Positions 1-5,993 of a stretch of DNA of 5,993 nt are shown one piece after another. How positions within the stretch are numbered: the stretch's first letter is position 1; every line of letters starts with the position of its first letter. The DNA comes from JBNKHG01 sp050290225 (lineage in GTDB: Bacteria; Pseudomonadota; Gammaproteobacteria; Pseudomonadales; Cellvibrionaceae), in contig JBNKHG010000063.1 in assembly GCA_050290225.1 (NCBI GenBank), positions 1 to 5,993 of the forward strand, in the 5' to 3' direction. A model generated the notes under the pieces. It made no database searches. It was not told the origin of the DNA and worked only from the letters and a program-made list of their open reading frames with translations. The position numbers and the translations under genes were made by a program.

Positions 1-1653
1 CGTTATCGGCATGACCCCGACAACCCCAACAGCATCAGCGGTGATAGGGTTCAGACTGTGATCCAGGACAGTCGCGGCTATTTCTGGTTTGGGACCGAAT
101 TCAGCGGCCTGAATAAATTTGATCCGGCCACCGAAACCTTCACCCATTATTACAATGACAGCGAAGGCGAATTTGTTGACCGGATCACTTACATTATTGA
201 GGCTAGCCAAGGGGATATCTGGTTTGTGGGCAATGGTGGTTTACACCATGTGGACCCGCAAACGGGACAGATTACGCGCCCCCCGGCAACAATAGGCCGT
301 GTACAAGCTGATCATATTTCTGAAGATGAAGCCGGTAATCTGTGGATGGTGTCTTGGTCTCCAAACGGGCTTGTCAAATATGATCCCCGGTCAGAGCAAC
401 TCACGGAATACCCACTTGATGACGCAATCCTCGGCGGCGCGAGTAGTAACCTTCTGAATGATGGGCAGAATGGATTCTGGGTACCATCAAAACAGGGTCT
501 CTATTACTTTGACCGGCAAACAGAACATTTCGTGCGTCTCTTCCAACACGATGAGACTAACCCGGATAGCCTCAACGATAATACCGTCGTTTCAATTTAT
601 CAAGATAGAGCCGGTTTGCTGTGGCTGGGTACTGCATCTGGGGGACTCAATATCCTCAATTTTCAACAACGACAGTTCGGTTATTACCGTCACAATCCCA
701 CTAAGCCCAATACGCTTTCACCCGGTACAGTTGGTGAGATTTATGAAGATTCCAATGGTATTTTGTGGGTGGGTTTAATCCCCCGAGCCCTGGATAGAAT
801 TGATCGAAACACGGGTCAAATCACTCATTATATTCCTGATCCGGAACACGCCAATACGCTAAGTACAGGTTCTAATTTAATTAGCATATACAAAGACGCG
901 CGTGGCTATCTCTGGTTGGGGGGCTGGGATAGTGGCCTTGACCGTTTTGATGAACGCACCGGACAGTTCAAACATTACCAACACAACCCGGATGATTCCA
1001 ATAGCTTGATTGCCAACCACGTTCTCGACATCTTTGAAGATAGAAGTGGTAACATGTGGGTGGGGCAGCACGGCGGTCTCAGTCGGTTTGATCCGGACAC
1101 AGAACAGTTTACCAATTACTTGCCCAATCCAGATGATCCGACCAGCCTGGGTCATACGGCCGTTAGAACCATCTATCAAGATCGAGCCGGCACGCTTTGG
1201 TTGGGATTGTCCGGGGGCGTGTTGAGCTGTTTCGACGACAAAACGGAAACCTTTGTGAACTACCCCCCAGACTCACGTGATCCCAATAGACTCAAAGGAG
1301 GCACCATCCTTGCCCTGCATGAAGACCGTAACGGAACATTATGGGTAGGTGCCACCGATGGACTATATCGGTTCCACCAAGATAACGGCACGTTTACCCA
1401 CTACACAGATATTCAGGGCCTGCCCAGCAGCAATATTCAGGGCATTCTGGAAGACGATACCGGCAAGCTGTGGATCAGCACCAAAAACGGGTTGTCTCGG
1501 TTCGACCCGCAGACAGAAACATTTAGAAACCACGACGCCTCCGACGGCTTGCAGAGCAATGATTTCAGTGCAAGCTGTTATGCACAGGGGCAGCATGGGG
1601 AGATGTTTTTTGGTGGTAGCAATGGGTTTAACGCCTTCTTTCCTGAAAATATC
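1..1653 (+). repeat. Protein-level tandem repeat: twelve Reg_prop beta-propeller blades
   Basis: Units of about 40-50 codons recur with the pattern [F/I]-x-H-Y, an Asp/Asn/Pro-rich turn often ending N-[S/T]-L, then [I/L]-x-E/Q-D-x-x-G-x-[L/M]-W-[V/L]-G and G-G-L-x-[R/K]-[F/Y]-D. I count twelve, the first cut by the window edge. Those from 532 onward are regular; blades 2-4 (142-531) have lost much of the turn and parts of the W-x-G motif. Proteins of this family typically carry fourteen blades forming two seven-bladed propellers, so roughly two blades plus a signal peptide are inferred to be missing to the left. The repetition is in protein sequence; I saw no long exact DNA repeats. Confidence 0.88.
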
Positions 1654-2844
1654 CGAGACAGCCCCTACGTGCCGCCAGTGGTGCTCACTGATTTCAAAAT
1701 CTTCAACAAACCCGTTCCTATCAGCGCCGACTCGGTGCTCCAACAAGCCATCCCCTATGTCGATGCATTGACGCTCTCATATCAGGATGATATTTTCTCG
1801 TTCGAGTTTGCGGCATTAAGCTACGCTAATTCTGAGAAGAACCGCTATCGCTACAAATTAGAGGGTTTTGAACCCGACTGGAATGAGGTGGATAGCAAGC
1901 AACGCCTGGCCATTTACACCAATTTAGATCCGGGCCACTACGTGTTTCGTGTACAGGCCTCAAACAGCGATGGCGTCTGGAATGAAGAAGGGGTGTCATT
2001 GCCCATTACTATCACGCCACCCTGGTGGGAAACGCGGTGGTTAAGAGGTGTTGCCACCGTCACTCTCCTGGCCTTGGCCTTCGGCGGCTACCGTTGGCGC
2101 GTCAGCAGCATCGAGCAGCGCAGCCAGGAGCTTGAGCGTCTGGTAGCGGACCGCACTATGCAATTGGAAGCGGCGAACAAAGAACTGGAAGCCTTTGCCT
2201 ATTCGGTCTCGCATGACCTACGTGCGCCGCTGCGTCACATTGATGGTTTTCTGGATCTGCTGCAAAAGCGAACGGCCGGGGCGCTCGACGAACGCAGCCA
2301 GCATTACATGGATACCATCTCTGATGCAGCCAGACGGATGGGCCAGTTGATCGACGACCTGCTCACCTTCTCCCGGATGGGACGGAATGAGATGTCAAAA
2401 ATGCCGGTTGACCTGGGCGTTCTGGTACAGGTGGTCGTTCAAGAACTTGCGCCGGAAACGCAAAGCCGAACCATCCGTTGGCATATCGCCAGCCTGCCGA
2501 CCGTCAGTGGCGATCAGGCCATGTTACGCCAGGTGCTGGTCAATCTCCTCTCCAATGCCCTGAAATTCACGCGAAGATGTACCTCGGTGGAGATCGAAAT
2601 CGGCTGTCAAGAGGGTGAAGAAGAGGTCATCATCTTCATCCGCGATAACGGGGTGGGATTTGATATGGCCTACGCCGATAAACTCTTTGGCGTTTTTCAG
2701 CGCTTGCACCTGGCCGATGAATTTGAAGGCACAGGAATTGGTCTGGCCAACGTGCGCCGGATCGTCAACCGGCACGGCGGCAGGGTGTGGGCGGAAGGAA
2801 AAGTGGGTCACGGCGCGACGTTTTACTTTTCGTTGCCAAAATAA
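1..2844 (+). CDS. Beta-propeller (Reg_prop/Y_Y_Y) membrane sensor histidine kinase, 5' partial
   Basis: Two-component sensor kinase that would detect an extracytoplasmic signal and autophosphorylate on histidine. The frame is open to base 1, and the first 19 codons already form a propeller blade, so the GTG at 58 is not the start; the true start lies upstream. Order over 947 visible residues: twelve Reg_prop blades (1-551), a linker, a Y_Y_Y domain (about 590-675), one transmembrane helix (about 681-699), a helical linker (700-730), HisKA with SHDLRAPL (His at 738, bases 2212-2214), and HATPase_c with the N box LLSNALKF (Asn at 2554-2556), DNGVGF (from 2644), the F box KLFGVFQRLH and GTGIGLA (from 2728). 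All catalytic boxes look intact. It ends just after the ATPase domain: no receiver and no AraC output, unlike Bacteroides hybrid systems. The propeller is expected outside the membrane and the transmitter in the cytoplasm. Ligand and partner regulator are unknown. A lipoprotein gene follows after about 104 bases. Confidence 0.95.
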   Translation, partial: RYRHDPDNPNSISGDRVQTVIQDSRGYFWFGTEFSGLNKFDPATETFTHYYNDSEGEFVDRITYIIEASQGDIWFVGNGGLHHVDPQTGQITRPPATIGRVQADHISEDEAGNLWMVSWSPNGLVKYDPRSEQLTEYPLDDAILGGASSNLLNDGQNGFWVPSKQGLYYFDRQTEHFVRLFQHDETNPDSLNDNTVVSIYQDRAGLLWLGTASGGLNILNFQQRQFGYYRHNPTKPNTLSPGTVGEIYEDSNGILWVGLIPRALDRIDRNTGQITHYIPDPEHANTLSTGSNLISIYKDARGYLWLGGWDSGLDRFDERTGQFKHYQHNPDDSNSLIANHVLDIFEDRSGNMWVGQHGGLSRFDPDTEQFTNYLPNPDDPTSLGHTAVRTIYQDRAGTLWLGLSGGVLSCFDDKTETFVNYPPDSRDPNRLKGGTILALHEDRNGTLWVGATDGLYRFHQDNGTFTHYTDIQGLPSSNIQGILEDDTGKLWISTKNGLSRFDPQTETFRNHDASDGLQSNDFSASCYAQGQHGEMFFGGSNGFNAFFPENIRDSPYVPPVVLTDFKIFNKPVPISADSVLQQAIPYVDALTLSYQDDIFSFEFAALSYANSEKNRYRYKLEGFEPDWNEVDSKQRLAIYTNLDPGHYVFRVQASNSDGVWNEEGVSLPITITPPWWETRWLRGVATVTLLALAFGGYRWRVSSIEQRSQELERLVADRTMQLEAANKELEAFAYSVSHDLRAPLRHIDGFLDLLQKRTAGALDERSQHYMDTISDAARRMGQLIDDLLTFSRMGRNEMSKMPVDLGVLVQVVVQELAPETQSRTIRWHIASLPTVSGDQAMLRQVLVNLLSNALKFTRRCTSVEIEIGCQEGEEEVIIFIRDNGVGFDMAYADKLFGVFQRLHLADEFEGTGIGLANVRRIVNRHGGRVWAEGKVGHGATFYFSLPK

Positions 2845-2864
2845 AAATTCAAACACAACTCATA

Positions 2865-2921
2865 TACCGAGAGAATGTCAGTGGATCTGTCATCGCTAGG
2901 CGAACTGGAAGGTACTCGGTA
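2865..2921 (+). repeat. Imperfect stem-loop: 7-bp inverted repeat enclosing a small hairpin
   Basis: TACCGAG at 2865-2871 is the exact reverse complement of CTCGGTA at 2915-2921. Between them TCGC (2893-2896) and GCGA (2900-2903) can pair over a three-base loop. Together they could form a branched leader structure ending 14 bases before the ribosome binding site of the lipoprotein gene. A 7-bp match within about 100 bases can arise by chance, and there is no T run, so a regulatory role is only a suggestion. Confidence 0.3.
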
Positions 2922-2935
2922 GGCGCATTTGTTTC

Positions 2936-2942
2936 AAGGAGG
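2936..2942 (+). promoter_or_regulatory. Ribosome binding site of the lipoprotein gene
   Basis: AAGGAGG, a near-perfect Shine-Dalgarno sequence. It lies 3 bases before the ATG at 2946 and 6 bases before the ATG at 2949. The second spacing is the more usual, so it decides the start in favour of 2949. Confidence 0.85.
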
Positions 2943-2948
2943 AATATG

Positions 2949-4961
2949 ATGAAAGCGGGAAGCAGCAGAACAATTTTCGCTATGAGAATAATGTTGGGTG
3001 TTATCGTAGTTAACCTCATACTGGCCGGCTGTGCTTCAGCGCCGCCGACTTTAACGCCGCCGGCGACACCGGTGACAACTTCGAGCGGGGCGTCTCAAGC
3101 CACGGTATACCACGAAGCGCCTCAACTGGCCGAGTTGGTGGCGTCCGGTAAACTACCGCCGGTAAACCAACGTTTACCGCAAAATCCCATGCTAACCCAG
3201 CCGGTTGAGCAGATTGGCAACTATGGCGGCGTCTGGCACATGGGGATGAACGGCTACCGAGATCACGCCCTACTGATTCGCACCCTAGGATATGAAAACT
3301 TGATGCGCTGGGACCCACAATGGAATCGCCCCCTCCCCAACCTGGCTCAATCGGTGGAGGTAAGTGATGACGCTACCACCTACACCTTCCGGTTGCGTCA
3401 GGGAATGTACTGGTCTGATGGCGCAGCCTTTACAGCCGACGATATCATGTTCTGGTACGAGGATGTCTTTTTGAACAAAGAACTGACCCCTTCCCCACCT
3501 GTCTGGCTCACCGGTGGTAGAGAACCGGTGAGGGTAGAGAAGGTGGATGATTCCACCCTTGTGTTCCGATTCGTCGCGCCCAATGGCCTTTTTTTGCAGA
3601 ATCTGGCATCTCCCTGGGGAGCTGAACCGACGAGTTATCCTCGCCACTATCTGGAGCAGTTTCATCCCAAATACAACCCAGACACCATAGCTGGGCTTAT
3701 TAAGGAGGCCGGTGCGACCAATTGGGTGGAATTGTTTCAACTCAAATTCGGCCAGGTAGGCACCGTTGATCATCCCAGCCGCTGGCAGAACCCGGAGCTG
3801 CCTACGCTCAACGCCTGGATCCTGACCGATCACTACATCGAAGAAGCTACCCAACTCGTCGCCGAGCGCAATCCCTACTACTGGAAGATCGACCCGGCCG
3901 GAAACCAGCTTCCCTACATCGACCGTCTTGTTTTTCATATCGCCAAGAGCGCTGATGAACTGGTGTCGCTGGCGCTCAAGGGCGCGCTTGATATGCAAAA
4001 CCGTAACATCGCTCAATCGCAATACCGGGCCGCGTACCAGGCCAACATGGATCAGGAGGGCTATCACTTTTATTCGACCATTTCCAGCTTTTCAAATGTG
4101 ATGGGGATCAGCCTGAACATGACCCACCCGGATCCAACGCTGCGCGCCATCTTTCAAAACAAGGATTTTCGCATTGGGCTTTCTTATGCCATCAACCGGC
4201 CAGAAATCATTGAGCGGGTGTACAACGGCGAGGGAGAACCCTACCAGGTTGCGCCCTTGTCTGAGTCGCCGTTATACCACGAACGGCTGGCCAGGCAGTA
4301 TGTTGAGTTTGACAGGACTCTGGCCAACAAACACCTGGATCAGGCCGGCTTCGACAAACGCAATGCTCAGAGCCTGCGCCTGGACCCAAATGGTAAACCG
4401 ATTGCTTTCACTGTTGAGGTCACACCGGATATCTATACGGAGAGCGCAGAGGCGTTGAAGCTCATCCAGGGCTACTGGCGCGCGGTCGGCATTGATATGC
4501 AAATCAAAGAAGAAGATCGAAATTCTCTTATCGAGCGCAGAGACGCCAACCAGCACGATGCCGTTGTGTGGGCCAGTGCGGGCGGTCTTGACGCTATCCT
4601 GGACCCGCGCGAGTATTTTCCGGTCTCTAACGAATCAAATTACGCTGTTGGTTGGGCATACTGGTATATCGATCCCCAGGACCCACGAGCGGAGGAGCCG
4701 CCTGCAATCACCAAACAACAGATGGCCCTCTACAATCAACTTGTCGCCACAGGCGATCCAAGCACTCAGAATAAATTGATGGGCCAAATCCTGGAAATTG
4801 CGGCGGATCAATTCTACGTCATCGGTATTGCCAGGCCGGGCAGAGGTTATGGTATCGTCAAGAATAACTTTCACAACGTGCCAGGGTTGATGCCGGCCGC
4901 CTGGACATATCCCGATCCCGCCCCGACCAACCCGGCCCAATATTTCATCGAGCAGGAGTGA
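2949..4961 (+). CDS. ABC transporter substrate-binding lipoprotein, family 5 (peptide/oligopeptide type)
   Basis: Extracytoplasmic solute-binding protein of the SBP_bac_5 (DppA/OppA-like) family, 670 residues, which would capture a peptide or another small ligand and hand it to a membrane partner. The start at 2949 fits the AAGGAGG site; 2946 is the alternative. A signal peptide with a hydrophobic core (about 9-26) ends in the lipobox LAGC with Cys28 (bases 3030-3032), followed by a Pro/Thr/Ser-rich tether (about 29-50). Family features are VEVSDDATTYTFRLR (136-150), then YWSDG and FTADD (154-165), NPYYW (308-312) and FRIGLSYAINRPEII (407-421). It is longer than classical DppA/OppA (about 500-550) and resembles the long subfamily whose N-terminus reads 'EAPxLAELVxxGKLPPVxxRLP'. 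Substrate cannot be told from sequence; members of family 5 also bind nickel chelates, sugars and other ligands. No permease or ATPase gene is visible. The next gene, a membrane sensor, starts 4 bases after the stop. Confidence 0.93.
   Translation: MKAGSSRTIFAMRIMLGVIVVNLILAGCASAPPTLTPPATPVTTSSGASQATVYHEAPQLAELVASGKLPPVNQRLPQNPMLTQPVEQIGNYGGVWHMGMNGYRDHALLIRTLGYENLMRWDPQWNRPLPNLAQSVEVSDDATTYTFRLRQGMYWSDGAAFTADDIMFWYEDVFLNKELTPSPPVWLTGGREPVRVEKVDDSTLVFRFVAPNGLFLQNLASPWGAEPTSYPRHYLEQFHPKYNPDTIAGLIKEAGATNWVELFQLKFGQVGTVDHPSRWQNPELPTLNAWILTDHYIEEATQLVAERNPYYWKIDPAGNQLPYIDRLVFHIAKSADELVSLALKGALDMQNRNIAQSQYRAAYQANMDQEGYHFYSTISSFSNVMGISLNMTHPDPTLRAIFQNKDFRIGLSYAINRPEIIERVYNGEGEPYQVAPLSESPLYHERLARQYVEFDRTLANKHLDQAGFDKRNAQSLRLDPNGKPIAFTVEVTPDIYTESAEALKLIQGYWRAVGIDMQIKEEDRNSLIERRDANQHDAVVWASAGGLDAILDPREYFPVSNESNYAVGWAYWYIDPQDPRAEEPPAITKQQMALYNQLVATGDPSTQNKLMGQILEIAADQFYVIGIARPGRGYGIVKNNFHNVPGLMPAAWTYPDPAPTNPAQYFIEQE
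4954..4958 (+). promoter_or_regulatory. Ribosome binding site of the PAS sensor gene, inside the lipoprotein gene end
   Basis: AGGAG, 7 bases before the ATG at 4966. It lies within the last codons of the upstream lipoprotein gene, so ribosomes finishing that gene cover or expose it. This arrangement suggests translational coupling of the two genes. Confidence 0.75.
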
Positions 4962-4965
4962 GGCG

Positions 4966-5993
4966 ATGAGATTCCTTAATAGTCTGGCCTTCAAGATAGG
5001 GGGGATTGTTATCGCCATCGAAGTCTTGGCGCTGGCCGCAATGGGTTTCTACTACGATAATCGCTTTGGGGAGCAGGTTGACCGGCGGGTTGTCCAGAAT
5101 GTTCAGGCGCCCGGCAGGCTCATGGAGAGGGGGCTGTTGCGCTATGATGCAGTGGCCGATCAAACTATTATGCGGCAATTGGTCGGCGAAGAACTGGTGA
5201 ACGGCCTGGTGGTGGGAGTCAACGGCAATGTTTTTCAGGCTTTAAACCCAGATGACCTGGGAAAAAACGTCGCGGCAATACCGGGCATAGATTCCAACTG
5301 GTTTGGATCGACTGTCACCCAGCCTTTCGTTGAAGAGGTCGTTGAAGGTAAGGATACATATCTTGTCAGCATCACTCCTCTCTTTGCTGTTGATGGCAGA
5401 ACGCCATTCCTATTTGCCTATATCAAGGCCCAAACGAATGAAGCCGAAGCCGAGAAAATGACGATTTCCTGGCTATTCATTATTGGTGTGACTTTGAATA
5501 TGGTGTTAACTTCAGCCGTGATTCTTATTTCCTTTCAGAGGATTATCTTGACCAGACTGAAGGGCTTGTTGGCTGTCGTGAGGCGTGTCGAAGCCGGTGA
5601 TCTGACGGCCAGGGTAAGGGAGTCGCCTCTACCCGATGAGATAGGTATCCTTCAAAACGGCGTCAATTCAATGGCTGCTCAACTGGAAGAAACGATTGGA
5701 ACCCTGGAGCAACGAATGACCAAGCTCAAGCAGGTGGAAGAAGAACTCAGAGAGCGTGAAGAATTTGTAACGACAATTTTGGATAATATTCCTGATATGG
5801 TGTTCGTAAAGGATGCTAAAGAACTCAGGTTTGTACGTCTCAACAAAACCGGAGAAGATTTGCTTGGATATCCCAGAGAGGAGATGATAGGGAAAAATGA
5901 TTACGACTTTTTCCCACAACATGAAGCAGATTTTTTCACGCAGAAAGATAAGGAAGTACTTGAAAAAGGGGTCCTTGAGGATATACCCGAGGA
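4966..5993 (+). CDS. Membrane sensor protein with extracytoplasmic domain, HAMP and PAS (probable histidine kinase), 3' partial
   Basis: The frame is open from the ATG at 4966 to the window edge (342 codons) with no stop, so the output domain is missing. Order: short cytoplasmic start, transmembrane helix 1 (about 9-28), an extracytoplasmic domain of about 135 residues (30-165) that may be Cache-like, transmembrane helix 2 (about 168-190), HAMP (about 191-243, with EAGDLTARV and PDEIGIL), a charged coiled coil (about 236-268), then a PAS domain beginning ILDNIPDMVFVKDAKEL (271-287) with LLGYPREEMIGKNDYDFFP (299-317). That PAS type is common in sensor histidine kinases, so a kinase transmitter is the likeliest continuation; a GGDEF output or further PAS domains are possible. 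The usual HAMP proline after the membrane helix is replaced (TRLKGL). The ribosome binding site sits in the end of the lipoprotein gene, with a gap of 4 bases, suggesting co-expression and perhaps a shared ligand. Confidence 0.88.
   Translation, partial: MRFLNSLAFKIGGIVIAIEVLALAAMGFYYDNRFGEQVDRRVVQNVQAPGRLMERGLLRYDAVADQTIMRQLVGEELVNGLVVGVNGNVFQALNPDDLGKNVAAIPGIDSNWFGSTVTQPFVEEVVEGKDTYLVSITPLFAVDGRTPFLFAYIKAQTNEAEAEKMTISWLFIIGVTLNMVLTSAVILISFQRIILTRLKGLLAVVRRVEAGDLTARVRESPLPDEIGILQNGVNSMAAQLEETIGTLEQRMTKLKQVEEELREREEFVTTILDNIPDMVFVKDAKELRFVRLNKTGEDLLGYPREEMIGKNDYDFFPQHEADFFTQKDKEVLEKGVLEDIPE

Larger units (their letters stand above)
2845..2948 (+). other. Intergenic leader between kinase and lipoprotein genes
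   Basis: About 104 bases between the kinase stop and the lipoprotein start. It begins AT-rich (2842-2866) and ends in a strong ribosome binding site. I see no GC-rich hairpin followed by a T run, so no factor-independent terminator, and read-through from the kinase gene is plausible. I could not find a convincing sigma-70 promoter: TTGCCA at 2833-2838 has no good -10 box at proper spacing. A weak inverted repeat lies inside and is listed separately. Confidence 0.6.

Noticed and set aside
58..60. GTG as the start codon of the propeller kinase
   Set aside because: The same frame is open back to base 1 and the upstream 19 codons encode the first part of a propeller blade (HDPDNPNS), so the coding region continues past the left edge.
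1363..1746. Minus-strand and alternate-frame open frames inside the propeller region (also 877-1179 and 1349-1771)
   Set aside because: They are covered by clear Reg_prop blades on the plus strand in frame 1 and have no domain of their own.
2833..2866. Possible sigma-70 promoter (TTGCCA with CATATA) before the lipoprotein gene
   Set aside because: The spacing is about 22 bases, too long, and the -10 match is poor. I cannot support a promoter here.
2787..2945. Longer start of the lipoprotein gene overlapping the kinase end
   Set aside because: The added residues look like out-of-frame kinase sequence, have no ribosome binding site, and would place the lipobox Cys about 80 residues from the start. 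The ATG at 2949 with AAGGAGG gives a normal lipoprotein signal.
3046..3074. GC-rich repeats (GCCGCCG) and a palindrome near the start of the lipoprotein gene
   Set aside because: They encode the Pro/Ala/Thr-rich tether after the lipid-attachment Cys, which accounts for the repeated triplets.
3285..4067. 260-codon minus-strand open frame opposite the lipoprotein gene
   Set aside because: It lies entirely within a well-supported gene, shows no recognisable domain, and is explained by the codon pattern of the plus strand.
5668..5922. 84-codon minus-strand open frame near the right edge
   Set aside because: It overlaps the coiled coil and PAS of the second sensor, whose plus-strand reading is strongly supported by motifs.

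Overview
The window reads as part of a bacterial sensory and uptake locus, with three genes on the plus strand and almost no unused space. They are: (1) the 3' part of a large beta-propeller sensor histidine kinase (1-2844, start lost off the left edge); (2) a complete lipoprotein of the family 5 (oligopeptide/dipeptide type) ABC-transporter substrate-binding proteins (2949-4961); and (3) the 5' part of a second membrane sensor with two transmembrane segments, HAMP and PAS (4966 to the right edge, no stop reached). I see no RNA gene, mobile element, CRISPR array or convincing factor-independent terminator. The only non-coding stretches are about 104 bases between genes 1 and 2 and 4 bases between genes 2 and 3.

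The organism is a bacterium of moderate GC content. The unusually long substrate-binding protein, the propeller kinase ending in a plain transmitter, and the PAS module together resemble gene content common in Chloroflexota (Anaerolineae/Caldilineae-like). That is an inference from protein style, not proof; no marker gene is present.

Gene 1 has twelve visible propeller blades, a Y_Y_Y domain, one transmembrane helix, a signalling helix, HisKA and HATPase. It has no receiver or DNA-binding domain, so its response regulator must lie elsewhere. Gene 2 carries a clear lipoprotein signal and would bind a peptide or other small ligand at the outer face of the membrane. Gene 3 starts 4 bases after the stop of gene 2, with its ribosome binding site inside the end of gene 2, so the two are probably translationally coupled.

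The most interesting reading is that the binding protein works with one or both sensors: no permease or ATPase gene is visible, and it sits between two membrane sensors. This would be a binding-protein-assisted signalling module rather than a plain transporter, but both flanks are cut off and missing transporter genes could lie just outside.
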